A DNA stretch of 64,000 nt from Olavius sp. associated proteobacterium Delta 1 (GTDB taxonomy: Bacteria > Desulfobacterota > Desulfobacteria > Desulfobacterales > JAFDCJ01): contig CACVKW010000964.1 of the NCBI GenBank assembly GCA_902749685.1, positions 1 through 64,000 on the forward strand, read 5' to 3'. The stretch's first letter is position 1; each line of letters begins with the position of its first letter. The notes below the pieces were generated by a model. The model did not search any database. It was not told the DNA's origin and saw only the letters and a program-made list of their open reading frames with translations. Shown in pieces: positions 25,763 through 35,195 of this stretch. The position numbers and the translations under genes are program-made.

Positions 25763-28645
25763 TTACCGTTCCAGTTCCGCTCTAATCGCGCGGCCAATTT
25801 TTTCCAGCAGGTAGGGTTTTTTGACATAAGTGCCGGCTCCCAGTTCCAGGGCTTCTTTGACCCGTACCGATTCTGAATAACCGCTTGCGATAATGGATTT
25901 TTGACCCGGGTAAATTTTGAGGATTTCACGGTAGGTTTCGAGACCGTCGATGCCGGGTTCCATAATCATGTCCAGTACCAGCAGGTCGGCCATATGCTCG
26001 TGCATGTATGCGACAGCTTCTTCACCGCTGGATACCGTGGTAACTCGATAACCCAGTTTTTGCAACATCTCGGACGCAATCTGGCGCTGCGCTTCGATAT
26101 CATCCACCACCAGGATGGATTCACCCGTTCCCATTAATTCCTGAATCGATGCAATTTCTGCCTCCGGGTGAAACACTTTACGTGTGATCGGAAAATATAA
26201 TGTAATTTCGGTTCCCTGTCCTTCCGTGCTGGTAATGTCGATGTAACCCCGGTGGTCTTTTACGGTACCCCATACAACCGCCATTCCCAGCCCGGTTCCG
26301 CTTCTACCCATGGTTTTTTTAGTATAGAAAGGCTCGAAAATTCTTTCAATATCCTCCGGTGAAATTCCGATACCGGTATCTGTCACTTTGATAGTGGCGT
26401 AATCTCCTTTGTTGATATCGTCAAATCCGAACATGATTTTGTCGATATGCCTGTTTTCGGTGGTTATGACGATGGTCCCACCGTCCAGCATCGCCTCGGC
26501 GGCATTTGACACTAAATTCATTATGGTTTTGGACAAATGCACGGGTGAGCCAAGTATGTTTAGCAGGTTTTCATCCAGAATTCTTTCTATGTTCACATTG
26601 GAATGATTCAGCTCTAATTTCGCATGTTCCGGGCTTAGCAGATATTCTGAGACAATCAAATTTAGGTTAACGACTTCAGTTGCTTCTACCCCTCTGCGAG
26701 CGAGGGTTAGCAAATCCTGGACGATAGCTGCTGCTTTTTCACCTGATTTTTGGATGGTTAGAATCGGCTTCCGCAATGGGCTGTCAGTTTTAAGATCCAT
26801 CAACAGCAGTTCGGGATAGCTGACAATGCCGGAAAGAATATTGTTGAGATCGTGAGCGACACCTCCGGCCAGGGTTCCAATGGCTTCCATTTTTTGTGCC
26901 CGCTGCAGTTGGGCCTGCAATTCTTCTTTTTCCTTGCTGGCCCATTTGAGTTCGGTGATGTCGTTGCCGATGCAAAGAATTTCAATAAAATGTCCGGCGT
27001 CATTGAAAATAGGTTTGTAGGTCCATGCAATCCAGACGACTTCGCGGGATCTGGTTTTGGTTTCGTTTTCACTGACCATTTGTTGGCTGGGGTCATTTCT
27101 CAGGGAGGAGATCAGTTTTCTGAAGCTCAGCTGGTTCGGACCGGATGCGGGTAAAATGATGCGTCCGGCATTTTTACCGATGAGCTCCTTTTCACTATAA
27201 CCGAAAAAGCGCTGGGCAAATTCGTTAAAATAACTGATTTTTCCTTCTGTATCCACCCGCAGGATAATACTGTTGGCATTTTCCACCAGTTCGCGATATT
27301 TTTTCTCGCTGTTGTGGAGTTTTTCAAACGACATCGCGTTAGCCATGCTGATGGCCAGCTGCGATGCCACACCAATCAGCAGGCTCATGTCACTTTGCCT
27401 CAACGGGCGGCTGGACTTGCTGTTGTCAACGGCTAAAATTCCAAAAGGCCTTTTCTCATAAATAATTGGAACACAAATCAAGGATTGACTGCCAAGCTGC
27501 TTGGCAATCTCTAAACTTTTCTGGGATAAGGACTCCTGGATCTCCCTGATATTGTTGATCAAAAATGGCCGTTGCTCCTTTATGGCCAATACGAATAAAC
27601 CCTTGGATTCGGGGTTATTCAGGTGAAATTCCGTATCTTTTAAAATTTCTTCTTCCGGCAGGTCTTGACCATATCCGGTGGAATATCGCAGAACGTCGTT
27701 TTTTTTATCTACCAGCATGATCATCCCGCGATCGAAATCCAGCCGCTTTTCCATAACGCCGACCACCGTTACCAGCAGTTCATCGATGTCCAGGATGTTG
27801 GCAGTTGCCTGGCCGATCTCCTGTACCAGCATGGCGTTATTGTAGCGCGTATTACTTTCGTAGATGCTGTCTTGGGCAGCTTCCGTCTGGGTTTCAATCG
27901 TTTTGATCAATGCTTTGCTTTCAAGATGTTTTGTGTAGTAAGAAAGCGCCAGTGTTATGAGAGCGCAAATAAGGCCGATGATCACCCAATTGCTAAACGG
28001 TATGACAAACAACAAGGCAATCAGAGCAAGAATATTGAGAGACAGTATGTAATTTCGAATGCGGATCCACAGGATTTTGGGAGTTTTATTCCAGGTAATG
28101 ATATAGCGGCAGACCTCATCTCCCCGATGTATGCAGGACGGGTGCTCGATATTCGCAAATTTATCGGTAAAAAATTTAGCGGTTGATTCGAAAGCGCCCA
28201 TCCGGTTGGCACACTGGTAGGGCTTTTCATTGACTCCCGGTTTGATGGAAGCAACAACTTCAACAGCGGTGGGCCCAAGTTTTTTGGATCTGACATCAGC
28301 CGCCCGGCTTAACAGAGGGTAGACTTTGCCCAATAAAAGGAAAATTTCGGTTGGGCTCATCAGCCCTAGAATATATTGTTTGGTTGCGCCCAAACCCTCA
28401 GAAGATGTAGAAAATCGCCCCGCTTCTCTGGAAATGTCGGGGTTGCCCGTTCTGGCAACAATAATGTCATGAAAGCGATCAATTTGTTCCTGGTTGAACC
28501 AATGGGAAGGGTCTTCCAATTCATAATTGGCGATACCTGATTCTTGAAGAATTGAATCTACATCAATATCCGGATAATGCTTTCGGACATATTGGACATA
28601 AATTTTAGGTAAGCGACTATTATATAACGGCAATGAATCGCTCAT
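25763..28645 (-). CDS. Hybrid sensor histidine kinase with GAF and PAS domains and a receiver
   Basis: The protein has 960 residues. Residues 1-185 are a sensor region of the kind found before AraC-type and V4R-like domains (HPSCIHRGDEVCRYII near 168-183). Two membrane helices lie at about 192-236. A GAF domain spans about 275-437, PAS about 445-565, then HisKA with the phosphoacceptor His598 (VAHDLNNIL), HATPase with N-box Asn710/Asn714, DTGIG (756) and GTGLGMA (783). A receiver domain ends the protein: Asp848-Asp849, phosphoacceptor Asp892 and Lys943. All catalytic residues are present. The partner regulator is not adjacent, so output may go through the attached receiver. Confidence 0.92.
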   Translation of the reverse strand: MSDSLPLYNSRLPKIYVQYVRKHYPDIDVDSILQESGIANYELEDPSHWFNQEQIDRFHDIIVARTGNPDISREAGRFSTSSEGLGATKQYILGLMSPTEIFLLLGKVYPLLSRAADVRSKKLGPTAVEVVASIKPGVNEKPYQCANRMGAFESTAKFFTDKFANIEHPSCIHRGDEVCRYIITWNKTPKILWIRIRNYILSLNILALIALLFVIPFSNWVIIGLICALITLALSYYTKHLESKALIKTIETQTEAAQDSIYESNTRYNNAMLVQEIGQATANILDIDELLVTVVGVMEKRLDFDRGMIMLVDKKNDVLRYSTGYGQDLPEEEILKDTEFHLNNPESKGLFVLAIKEQRPFLINNIREIQESLSQKSLEIAKQLGSQSLICVPIIYEKRPFGILAVDNSKSSRPLRQSDMSLLIGVASQLAISMANAMSFEKLHNSEKKYRELVENANSIILRVDTEGKISYFNEFAQRFFGYSEKELIGKNAGRIILPASGPNQLSFRKLISSLRNDPSQQMVSENETKTRSREVVWIAWTYKPIFNDAGHFIEILCIGNDITELKWASKEKEELQAQLQRAQKMEAIGTLAGGVAHDLNNILSGIVSYPELLLMDLKTDSPLRKPILTIQKSGEKAAAIVQDLLTLARRGVEATEVVNLNLIVSEYLLSPEHAKLELNHSNVNIERILDENLLNILGSPVHLSKTIMNLVSNAAEAMLDGGTIVITTENRHIDKIMFGFDDINKGDYATIKVTDTGIGISPEDIERIFEPFYTKKTMGRSGTGLGMAVVWGTVKDHRGYIDITSTEGQGTEITLYFPITRKVFHPEAEIASIQELMGTGESILVVDDIEAQRQIASEMLQKLGYRVTTVSSGEEAVAYMHEHMADLLVLDMIMEPGIDGLETYREILKIYPGQKSIIASGYSESVRVKEALELGAGTYVKKPYLLEKIGRAIRAELER

Positions 28646-29040
28646 TTTAAATTTTTCCGTGGACTATCTGTTTGTTTCAATTGATTAATGATAATAATAA
28701 TGTTCAGGCAGCAGTATGTTGGATTGACCGCAAGCATAAAAAAATGTGCGTTTTGCGAAATACCTGTTTATAAAATTAGCAGGGCAACAAATCATTTGCA
28801 AGCAGATATTGATTTTATGCCAATTTGATTAAACCGAATTGCAGCGTCAGTTGATGGAAATCTAAAAAATTGACAGCAGTTAATTCTTATACTAAGCTGG
28901 ATCGCGAAGCGGCCCGGTCTTGAACATGCAAGCCGGAATAATTGTGTTTCTTAGACAATTGATTGTGAGTCATTCCATTCGAATCTACGAAGTTTTGGTC
29001 GTCTGATGCTAATTTGCCTAGCAAGGCTCAGATTTATATT
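28646..29040. other. 395-bp divergent intergenic region
   Basis: This lies between the divergent histidine kinase and radical SAM genes and is AT-rich. TTGACA at 28870-28875 has only weak -10 partners. I see no repeat array, RNA structure or small gene with a good ribosome site. Confidence 0.45.
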
Positions 29041-30405
29041 ATGAAAAAATTATTGCTGATAAATCCCGTTAATCGCAGGAGCGGCTTGTTGTTGAGCAGG
29101 TTTTCGACCTTTTCACCTCTGGGGCTGGCCTATGTTGCCGCTGCAACACCGTCGAACTGGGAGGTTAAAATATTAGATGAAAATATTGGTGAGTTTGAGT
29201 TTGAAGAGGCTGATCTGGTGGGTATTACCGCTTTTACGAGCAACATAAACAGGGCCTATAAAATTGCCAGGATTTATCGAGAACGAAAAATTAAAGTGGT
29301 TATTGGCGGCATCCATGCTTCGATGATGTCTGACGAAGCATTGCTGTTTGCCGATTCTGTTGTAGTGGGTGAGGCGGAGGATATTTGGCCAAAGGTCATT
29401 GCCGATTTTGAACATAATCGTTTATCAGGCTTGTATGTCGGTCCGAGAGTGGACCTTAATCAGTTAAAACTTGTACCCCGTCGCGATTTGCTCGACCCGG
29501 GTTATTTCTGGCATTCTGTTCAATCATCGCGCGGCTGTCCGTTTAATTGCCACTTCTGTTCAGTTTCCAGATATCTAGGAAGTGAATTTCGACAGAGAGA
29601 TGTTCACCACGTACTCGGCGAGTTAGCTCAAGTGAAGGGCAAATACCTCGCATTTGTGGATGATAATTTAATCGGTTATAGCTCAAAAAGCAAAATTCGT
29701 GCAGGGCACTTGTTTAAAGGGATGATAGAACAGGGACTGGGGCAAAAGTGGTGGATGCAAACTTCTATCAATGTCGCCGGCGACGAAAATCTTATCCAGT
29801 TGGCAGCTCAGGCTGGCTGCCTGTTCGCTTTTATCGGATTTGAAACCATCAGCACAGACAGCCTCAAGGACATGAAAAAAGGCGTGAATATTAAGTTAGG
29901 TGTCGAAAATTATAAAAAAGTGGTTGATGTGTTTCATAAATACGGAATTGCGGTTTACGGAGCTTTTATAATCGGCAGCGATTATGAATCTGGCGCGTAT
30001 TACAGGCGCTTGGCCCGATTTCTAGTTCATTCCGGTATCGACATTATCCAACTCACCATGCTAACGCCCCTTCCAGGAACTGAATTAATGGAGACCCTGC
30101 AGAAAGAAGATCGCATTATTTACCATGATTATCCACAAGATTGGGATAAATACCGATTTTCATATATGGTGCACCGGCCGCACGGCTTTCAACCTGAAGC
30201 AATTTACACCGGCAGTAACTATATCAAAAAACGTATCTTTTCTTTCCCTGCCTTCCAATACCGTCTGACCAAGTCATTTTTCAACCTGCGGAACAATACC
30301 AATTTCTATGCCAGCTATAAATTTAACAAGGCCCTAAAAAAAGGCTGGAAAAATTCGCATTATTATCACGATTATCCCAGCGATTTAAATGCTGTTTTCA
30401 GGTAG
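29041..30405 (+). CDS. B12-binding-type radical SAM protein
   Basis: The protein has 454 residues. The N-terminal 130 residues resemble a cobalamin-binding Rossmann domain (VGITAFTSNINRAYKIA, VVIGGIHASMMSDEAL). The radical SAM cluster motif is SSRGCPFNCHFCSVSRYLG (Cys-x3-Cys-x2-Cys). The core follows with FVDDNL and GFET, and a basic tail rich in aromatic residues ends the protein. Such enzymes methylate or rearrange unreactive carbons, for example in lipid or hopanoid biosynthesis. The substrate is unknown. ATG at 29041 is chosen over TTG at 29014. It is a lone gene. Confidence 0.88.
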   Translation: MKKLLLINPVNRRSGLLLSRFSTFSPLGLAYVAAATPSNWEVKILDENIGEFEFEEADLVGITAFTSNINRAYKIARIYRERKIKVVIGGIHASMMSDEALLFADSVVVGEAEDIWPKVIADFEHNRLSGLYVGPRVDLNQLKLVPRRDLLDPGYFWHSVQSSRGCPFNCHFCSVSRYLGSEFRQRDVHHVLGELAQVKGKYLAFVDDNLIGYSSKSKIRAGHLFKGMIEQGLGQKWWMQTSINVAGDENLIQLAAQAGCLFAFIGFETISTDSLKDMKKGVNIKLGVENYKKVVDVFHKYGIAVYGAFIIGSDYESGAYYRRLARFLVHSGIDIIQLTMLTPLPGTELMETLQKEDRIIYHDYPQDWDKYRFSYMVHRPHGFQPEAIYTGSNYIKKRIFSFPAFQYRLTKSFFNLRNNTNFYASYKFNKALKKGWKNSHYYHDYPSDLNAVFR

Positions 30406-30509
30406 GATCGCAGGGTTCTCAAATAATTGTATAACTAGCGAGACCGGATGCGCCTGCTGACTTTCTAGCAATGGATTGCTGATCATCCAGAACGGACGGA
30501 TTAAGGGAA

Positions 30510-31490
30510 TTAGCCGAGACGATGTACAATTTTGCTGGCCGGAACCAGTTGAACCGCTCTATTTAATTCGGGCAGCATCTCGCGCAGGACTCTATAGGTT
30601 GTTGAATGCGGATGCCCGATACCGACGGCATAGCCGTTGCGGCGGGCAATTCGTATCAATTCGTTTATTTGCTTGCGGATAAACCGGGGCTCCTGCAGAT
30701 GATCTAAGAAAACATCCCGCTGCGCAAATGGAACTTGAAGCAGGCGCGCCGACGGTTTGCAGAGCGTCTGCGGAGAAGTACGACTATCCACGAAATATAG
30801 GCCCTTTTTTTTTAAAATTGAAAAAATCTGATACATCTGACTGGATTCAGCCGTCATTTTGGAGCCCATATGGTTATTGACACCTTTTACCTGGGGCAAA
30901 GCTTTCAGATTTTCTTTAAGTTGGCGGATCAGCTGATCAGGCGTCATGGAGGTCAACAGGGTTCCCGGGCCCGGGTCCACGTTCGGGTATTCAATCGGCT
31001 CCATTGGCAAATGAAGCATGGTTTCAAGCCCGTTGTCCTTTGATAATCGGGCAATGCTGTCCTGAAATGGGCTGTGAGGCAGGATAGAAAAGGTGATACT
31101 GCTATGGAGCTTGCTAAAATTTTCGGCTATTTTTTTGTCATAGCCCAGGTCATCGATGATAATGGCAACCAGCGGCAATTGCTTCTTTTCCGGCGGCGGC
31201 GGTTTTGTCGGCTTTTTCTCCGGGGGGATCTCTTTTTCAGGATAAATTTCAAAGGGGGGAATTTTCGCAATCGGCTTTTTGGCGACCGGAACCGATTTGG
31301 CAGGTGGTACCCGCGGTCGTAAAGGTTTTTCGGGTGTCATCAAAAAGTGAGCCAAGGCACCTGCCAGCACGACTAACACGAATAAACAAGCAACTCCGAC
31401 AAACGCTTTCAGCAGGGAACTCTTGAATAATTTGTTTTGGCGGGATTTATTGCGGACCTTTTTTTTGCGGGTGGTTTTTCGTTTTGCCAT
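30510..31490 (-). CDS. yibQ: Divergent polysaccharide deacetylase family protein (YibQ-like)
   Basis: The protein has 326 residues. It opens with a strongly basic stretch (KRKTTRKKKVRNKSRQNK), then one helix at about 28-50, a proline-rich linker (60-105), then the deacetylase-like domain from about 107: VAIIIDDLGYDK, FSILPHSPF, NNHMGSKMT and IGHPH near 300. The family is called divergent because it lacks parts of the usual metal-site motifs. It ends the envelope operon after the ctp gene, as in many Desulfobacterota. It should act in the periplasm on cell-wall glycans, but activity is not proven in the family. Confidence 0.85.
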   Translation of the reverse strand: MAKRKTTRKKKVRNKSRQNKLFKSSLLKAFVGVACLFVLVVLAGALAHFLMTPEKPLRPRVPPAKSVPVAKKPIAKIPPFEIYPEKEIPPEKKPTKPPPPEKKQLPLVAIIIDDLGYDKKIAENFSKLHSSITFSILPHSPFQDSIARLSKDNGLETMLHLPMEPIEYPNVDPGPGTLLTSMTPDQLIRQLKENLKALPQVKGVNNHMGSKMTAESSQMYQIFSILKKKGLYFVDSRTSPQTLCKPSARLLQVPFAQRDVFLDHLQEPRFIRKQINELIRIARRNGYAVGIGHPHSTTYRVLREMLPELNRAVQLVPASKIVHRLG

Positions 31491-31512
31491 ATACCTAAGT
31501 CGGACAAGCCGG

Positions 31513-31649
31513 AATTGACTATTGAATATTGAAGATTGAATATTTGTGGAAGTCGCTTTGCTCCGTCATAGTTTGATAGGTCTTATTAAAATTGATCAAC
31601 CGGAGGCGGGCCTTAAATATTCAATATTCAATCGACAATATTCAATCAT
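31513..31649 (+). repeat. Complete composite repeat: array, module, inverted array
   Basis: Left array (about 31513-31545): ATTGACT, ATTGAAT, ATTGAAG units, period 7. Module (31548-31569): starts GGAAGTCGCTTTGCTC and ends GTCAT. A GC-rich CCGGAGGCGGG follows near 31602. The right array (31616-31649) is the inverse: AATATTC, AATATTC, AATCGAC. It lies between ctp and yibQ. Confidence 0.75.
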
Positions 31650-31660
31650 TTGAAAATAAC

Positions 31661-33028
31661 CTAGCCTTTCATATTTTTAAAGATCTCATAACCCCTCAGC
31701 ATCTCGAGGGCGCGCATCACCTGGTTGTCAAATTTCAGCGCTTCAACTGTCAGCGGTCCGATCCTGAGTTCGGCCTCCCGCATTCTGTCCTTCTGCTCGC
31801 TTTTTCCCTTATCCTCCCCTTTGCTGTCTTGCTGTTTTTCTTTGCCCGGTTCAGCTTCAAGATGGTTTTCCAGATCTTTTTCCTTCAGTAGGCCTTCATC
31901 TTTTTTAGAGGTTTCCGTTGGTTCCAGACGACGGAGTTTCAGATATATATCCGGTTCAATGCCTTTGGCCTGTATCGAGCGATCATTGGGAGTATAATAT
32001 CTGGCGATGGTCAGCTTTAAACCGGCGCCATCCCGCAGAGTTTCGACCGTCTGCACTGAGCCTTTGCCAAATGAGGTCGTACCCAGAATGAGTGCCCGTT
32101 TGTGATCCTGCAGCGCACCGGCAACAATTTCAGAGGCGCTGGCACTACCGCCATTGATTAAAACCACCAGCGGATAATTTCGTGCAATACTGGAAGCAGA
32201 TGCTTTGAAAACTTTGGTGTTTTTCTTGTTTCGTCCTTTGATGGATAGAATTTTACCTTCATCCAGGAAAAGATCGGCGACTTTGATGGATTGATTCAAC
32301 AGTCCGCCGCCATTGTTGCGCAGATCCAGGATCAGGCCTTTTAAAGGGACATCCGAGTTTTCCAATTTGTCCAGAGCCTGCTCCAATTCATTGGTGGTGG
32401 TTCCGGTAAAATTCGATAACCGGATATAACCATAGCCTGGTTCCAGGTTGATAGATTTTACACTCTGGATGGGAATGACATCTCTAATTAATTCGAATTC
32501 AAGCGGTTTTTTAACACCCTCGCGCAAGATGGTGACCACGACCTTTGTCCCTTTGGGCCCACGCATCATTTTGACGGCCTCTCTGAGGTCTTTGGCCGAT
32601 TTGCCATCGACTTTTATGATCCTGTCCCGGGCTTTGATTCCGGCTTTATAAGCGGGAGTGTCTTCGATTGGTGAAATTACCGTAACAAAGCCGTCCTGCA
32701 TGGTGATATGGATACCGATGCCGGTGAATTTTCCTTTGGTATCAATCTGAAGATCTTCATAAGCTTCCAACGGCAGCAACGATGAATGGGGATCCAGGCT
32801 CTGAACCATTCCCTGAATCGCCTTTTGAATTAATTCTTTGGTATCAACTTCATCGACATATTCCCGTTCGATTAATTCTATAACGTCGGAAAATACTTTT
32901 AACTCTTCGTATGCCGCTTCACTCTTGGCTGACAGGTCACGGTAAAATCCGGTGCCAATTGTCCAGAAAACGACGGCGATTACCATCAGCAACCACAATT
33001 TTACGTGCCGTGTTTTATTGCTCCTCAT
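31661..33028 (-). CDS. ctpA: S41-family C-terminal processing protease
   Basis: The protein has 455 residues. An N-terminal helix at about 9-27 anchors or exports it. A PDZ domain covers about 100-185 (FTGIGIHITMQDG). The protease part has the catalytic serine in GGSASASEIVAGAL (near 298) and the lysine in GTTSFGKGSVQT (near 323). The last 80 residues are charged and Lys/Glu-rich. It trims exported proteins in the periplasm. It lies between envC and yibQ on the minus strand, 13 bases after the EnvC stop, in an order common in Desulfobacterota. Confidence 0.93.
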   Translation of the reverse strand: MRSNKTRHVKLWLLMVIAVVFWTIGTGFYRDLSAKSEAAYEELKVFSDVIELIEREYVDEVDTKELIQKAIQGMVQSLDPHSSLLPLEAYEDLQIDTKGKFTGIGIHITMQDGFVTVISPIEDTPAYKAGIKARDRIIKVDGKSAKDLREAVKMMRGPKGTKVVVTILREGVKKPLEFELIRDVIPIQSVKSINLEPGYGYIRLSNFTGTTTNELEQALDKLENSDVPLKGLILDLRNNGGGLLNQSIKVADLFLDEGKILSIKGRNKKNTKVFKASASSIARNYPLVVLINGGSASASEIVAGALQDHKRALILGTTSFGKGSVQTVETLRDGAGLKLTIARYYTPNDRSIQAKGIEPDIYLKLRRLEPTETSKKDEGLLKEKDLENHLEAEPGKEKQQDSKGEDKGKSEQKDRMREAELRIGPLTVEALKFDNQVMRALEMLRGYEIFKNMKG

Positions 33029-33041
33029 ATATTTACTCCTT

Positions 33042-34274
33042 CTATCCTTTTTTTAACCACACCAACGGGTTTTGCGGTTTTCCATGATGGCGCACTTCAA
33101 AATATAATTTAGCACCCTCCATCGAACCGGTGTCTCCAACCGTAGCGATGACTTCACGGGTTTCAACGGCATCGCCCTTGGATTTAAAGATCTCTTCCAG
33201 GTGGGCATAAATGGTGTAATAATTATTGCCATGATCAATTATAATCATGTTGCCGTATCCTTTAAACCAGCTGGAATAAAGAACTCGGCCCTGGAAGACG
33301 GATCGAATCGGTTCCCCTTTATCCGCTTTGATATCGATGCCGCTGCGGAAGTTGGTAATATTATATTTCCGATTTTTATAAGGCCCGAATAAAGAAGTTA
33401 TTCTACCTTTTACCGGTATGATAAGCAAGCCTTTATGAGCGGAAAAGGCCAAATGCGTGATATTTTTTTCGGCCGCGACTGCTGCCATATCGCTGTTAAG
33501 CGATTTTAACTTGCCGTCCAGGTCATTGGCTGCTTGCGTTAATGCGTCAATGGCAGCCAGTTCCAGAGCTTTTTGACTGCGTATATCAGCCAGCAATCTT
33601 TTGCGCGTTGATCGTTCCCGCGACATCAAATTTATTTGCTCTTTATATTCAGCGGCGTGTGTCTTTTTTTGGCTTTTATGCGTCTTTAAGGTGACCAACA
33701 CCGCTTTAAGATCAGCCTGATCTTTCACCAGTTCACGGCGAATCTTTTCATCATGGGCCAGGATATGCTCCAGGGCCGCTTTGCGCTGAATAAATTCATG
33801 CATTGACCCCGCGGATGCCAGCAGATGAAATTTACCCAACCAATTCATTTTATACATTGCAACCAGACGCTGGGCCACATATTTTTCATTGGCTTGTATA
33901 CGCTGATGCAATTTGTCGGATGCCTTTGATGCGATAGATATCTTTTCAGCAAGGATTTTAACTTCTTTTTCCAACGCGGCGGCGCGTTTTCTGCTGTTAT
34001 TGAGAGACTGTTCTACCCGATTCAAGCGTTGGATGATATTGCTTTCTTTGCGGGTAAATGTCTTAACCTCCTGGCGGCCCTTTATAATTTCAAGCTCTAG
34101 ATTTTTTTGACGCTGTTTATAGCTATTAATTTGGGTTTGACGGTTTTCCTCTGCCGTTTCGATGCCGTTTCGATGGGTGTTGGAACCATAAGTGCTTGCT
34201 GTGCCGGCCAGCAGGAACAGACCGGTGATCAGGAATACAAATTTTTGGAAAGCATTATTGGAACGGATAAACAT
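33042..34274 (-). CDS. envC: Murein hydrolase activator EnvC family protein
   Basis: The protein has 410 residues. A signal peptide covers about 1-28. Residues 40-270 are coiled coil with many Glu, Lys and Gln. The C-terminal LytM-like domain is degenerate: the H-x-x-x-D motif is replaced by FRSGIDI and the final HLH by LYFEVR, so two zinc ligands are lost. That is the pattern of activators that switch on amidases rather than cutting cell wall themselves. Its place directly after ftsX fits the FtsEX-EnvC division complex. Confidence 0.92.
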   Translation of the reverse strand: MFIRSNNAFQKFVFLITGLFLLAGTASTYGSNTHRNGIETAEENRQTQINSYKQRQKNLELEIIKGRQEVKTFTRKESNIIQRLNRVEQSLNNSRKRAAALEKEVKILAEKISIASKASDKLHQRIQANEKYVAQRLVAMYKMNWLGKFHLLASAGSMHEFIQRKAALEHILAHDEKIRRELVKDQADLKAVLVTLKTHKSQKKTHAAEYKEQINLMSRERSTRKRLLADIRSQKALELAAIDALTQAANDLDGKLKSLNSDMAAVAAEKNITHLAFSAHKGLLIIPVKGRITSLFGPYKNRKYNITNFRSGIDIKADKGEPIRSVFQGRVLYSSWFKGYGNMIIIDHGNNYYTIYAHLEEIFKSKGDAVETREVIATVGDTGSMEGAKLYFEVRHHGKPQNPLVWLKKG

Positions 34275-34313
34275 ATTACAACCCCGAATATGCTATTTTT
34301 CAGAGTGGACTAA

Positions 34314-35195
34314 TTAGGTTTTCAGGAATTGTTTCAGAGAAATATAGCAACCCAGCCATCCAACCAGCATGCTTCCCAGCAGAATTTCGCCTAATATTAC
34401 CGGGGGTAAGAATTTCAAACGAAAAAGGCCCGGCAAAAATTCCTGTTCAACATTGGAGGAGATAAAGAAAAAGGCCAGATAGAGCATCCCCAATCCAATA
34501 ATAGCACCTAGCGCTCCCTGGATCAGTCCCTCAAAATAAAAAGGTATTTTAATGAAATTATCGGTTGCTCCCACCAGGCGCATAATGTCTACTTCTTCGC
34601 GTCTTGAGTAGATGACAAGGCGGATGGTGTTGGCCACGATGAATATTGCGGCCATAAAAAAGAGTGCCCCCATGGCATATCCCGCCAGCCTGAAAAGGTT
34701 GAACAGGTGGATAAATCGCCCGATCCATCTCTGGCCGTATTCAACTTCCTGTACCTGTGTCAGCGTTTCAATTTGGGTGGCCAGTGAAGCAATCCTTTGC
34801 CAGCTTTCAACGTTGGCGGTCATCCGGATTTCAATACTGTCCGGCAAAGGATTTTCAGTGAGGTTTTCCAGCAGGGAGGCCTGGTGTTCCATCTGGATTT
34901 TCAGCTGGTTCAGCGCTTCTGCTTTGGGAATAAAACGCAAATTTTGAACGTTGTCCAGCGATTGGATGGCCTGTTTTAAATATGCCAATTCAGTGTTGTT
35001 GACCCCCGGTTTGAGATAGGCCATGATGCGCAGGCCCTTTTTCCAGGAATTGATAACCTCACTGGTGTTGATAAAAAAAAGGATAAAGGCACTGGTAATT
35101 AAAATTGACAGTGAGATGGTGATGATAGTGACTAAATTCAAAAATCTGTTTTTGAAAATATCATCTATCGCCCGTTTAAAAAATAGAGTTATCAT
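34314..35195 (-). CDS. ftsX: Cell division protein FtsX
   Basis: The protein has 293 residues with four membrane helices (about 22-43, 170-195, 220-245, 265-288) and a periplasmic loop of about 120 residues between the first two, as in FtsX. This permease-like subunit transmits ATP hydrolysis by FtsE to the EnvC-type activator in the periplasm. Its first 20 bases overlap the end of ftsE, so translation is coupled. Confidence 0.95.
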   Translation of the reverse strand: MITLFFKRAIDDIFKNRFLNLVTIITISLSILITSAFILFFINTSEVINSWKKGLRIMAYLKPGVNNTELAYLKQAIQSLDNVQNLRFIPKAEALNQLKIQMEHQASLLENLTENPLPDSIEIRMTANVESWQRIASLATQIETLTQVQEVEYGQRWIGRFIHLFNLFRLAGYAMGALFFMAAIFIVANTIRLVIYSRREEVDIMRLVGATDNFIKIPFYFEGLIQGALGAIIGLGMLYLAFFFISSNVEQEFLPGLFRLKFLPPVILGEILLGSMLVGWLGCYISLKQFLKT

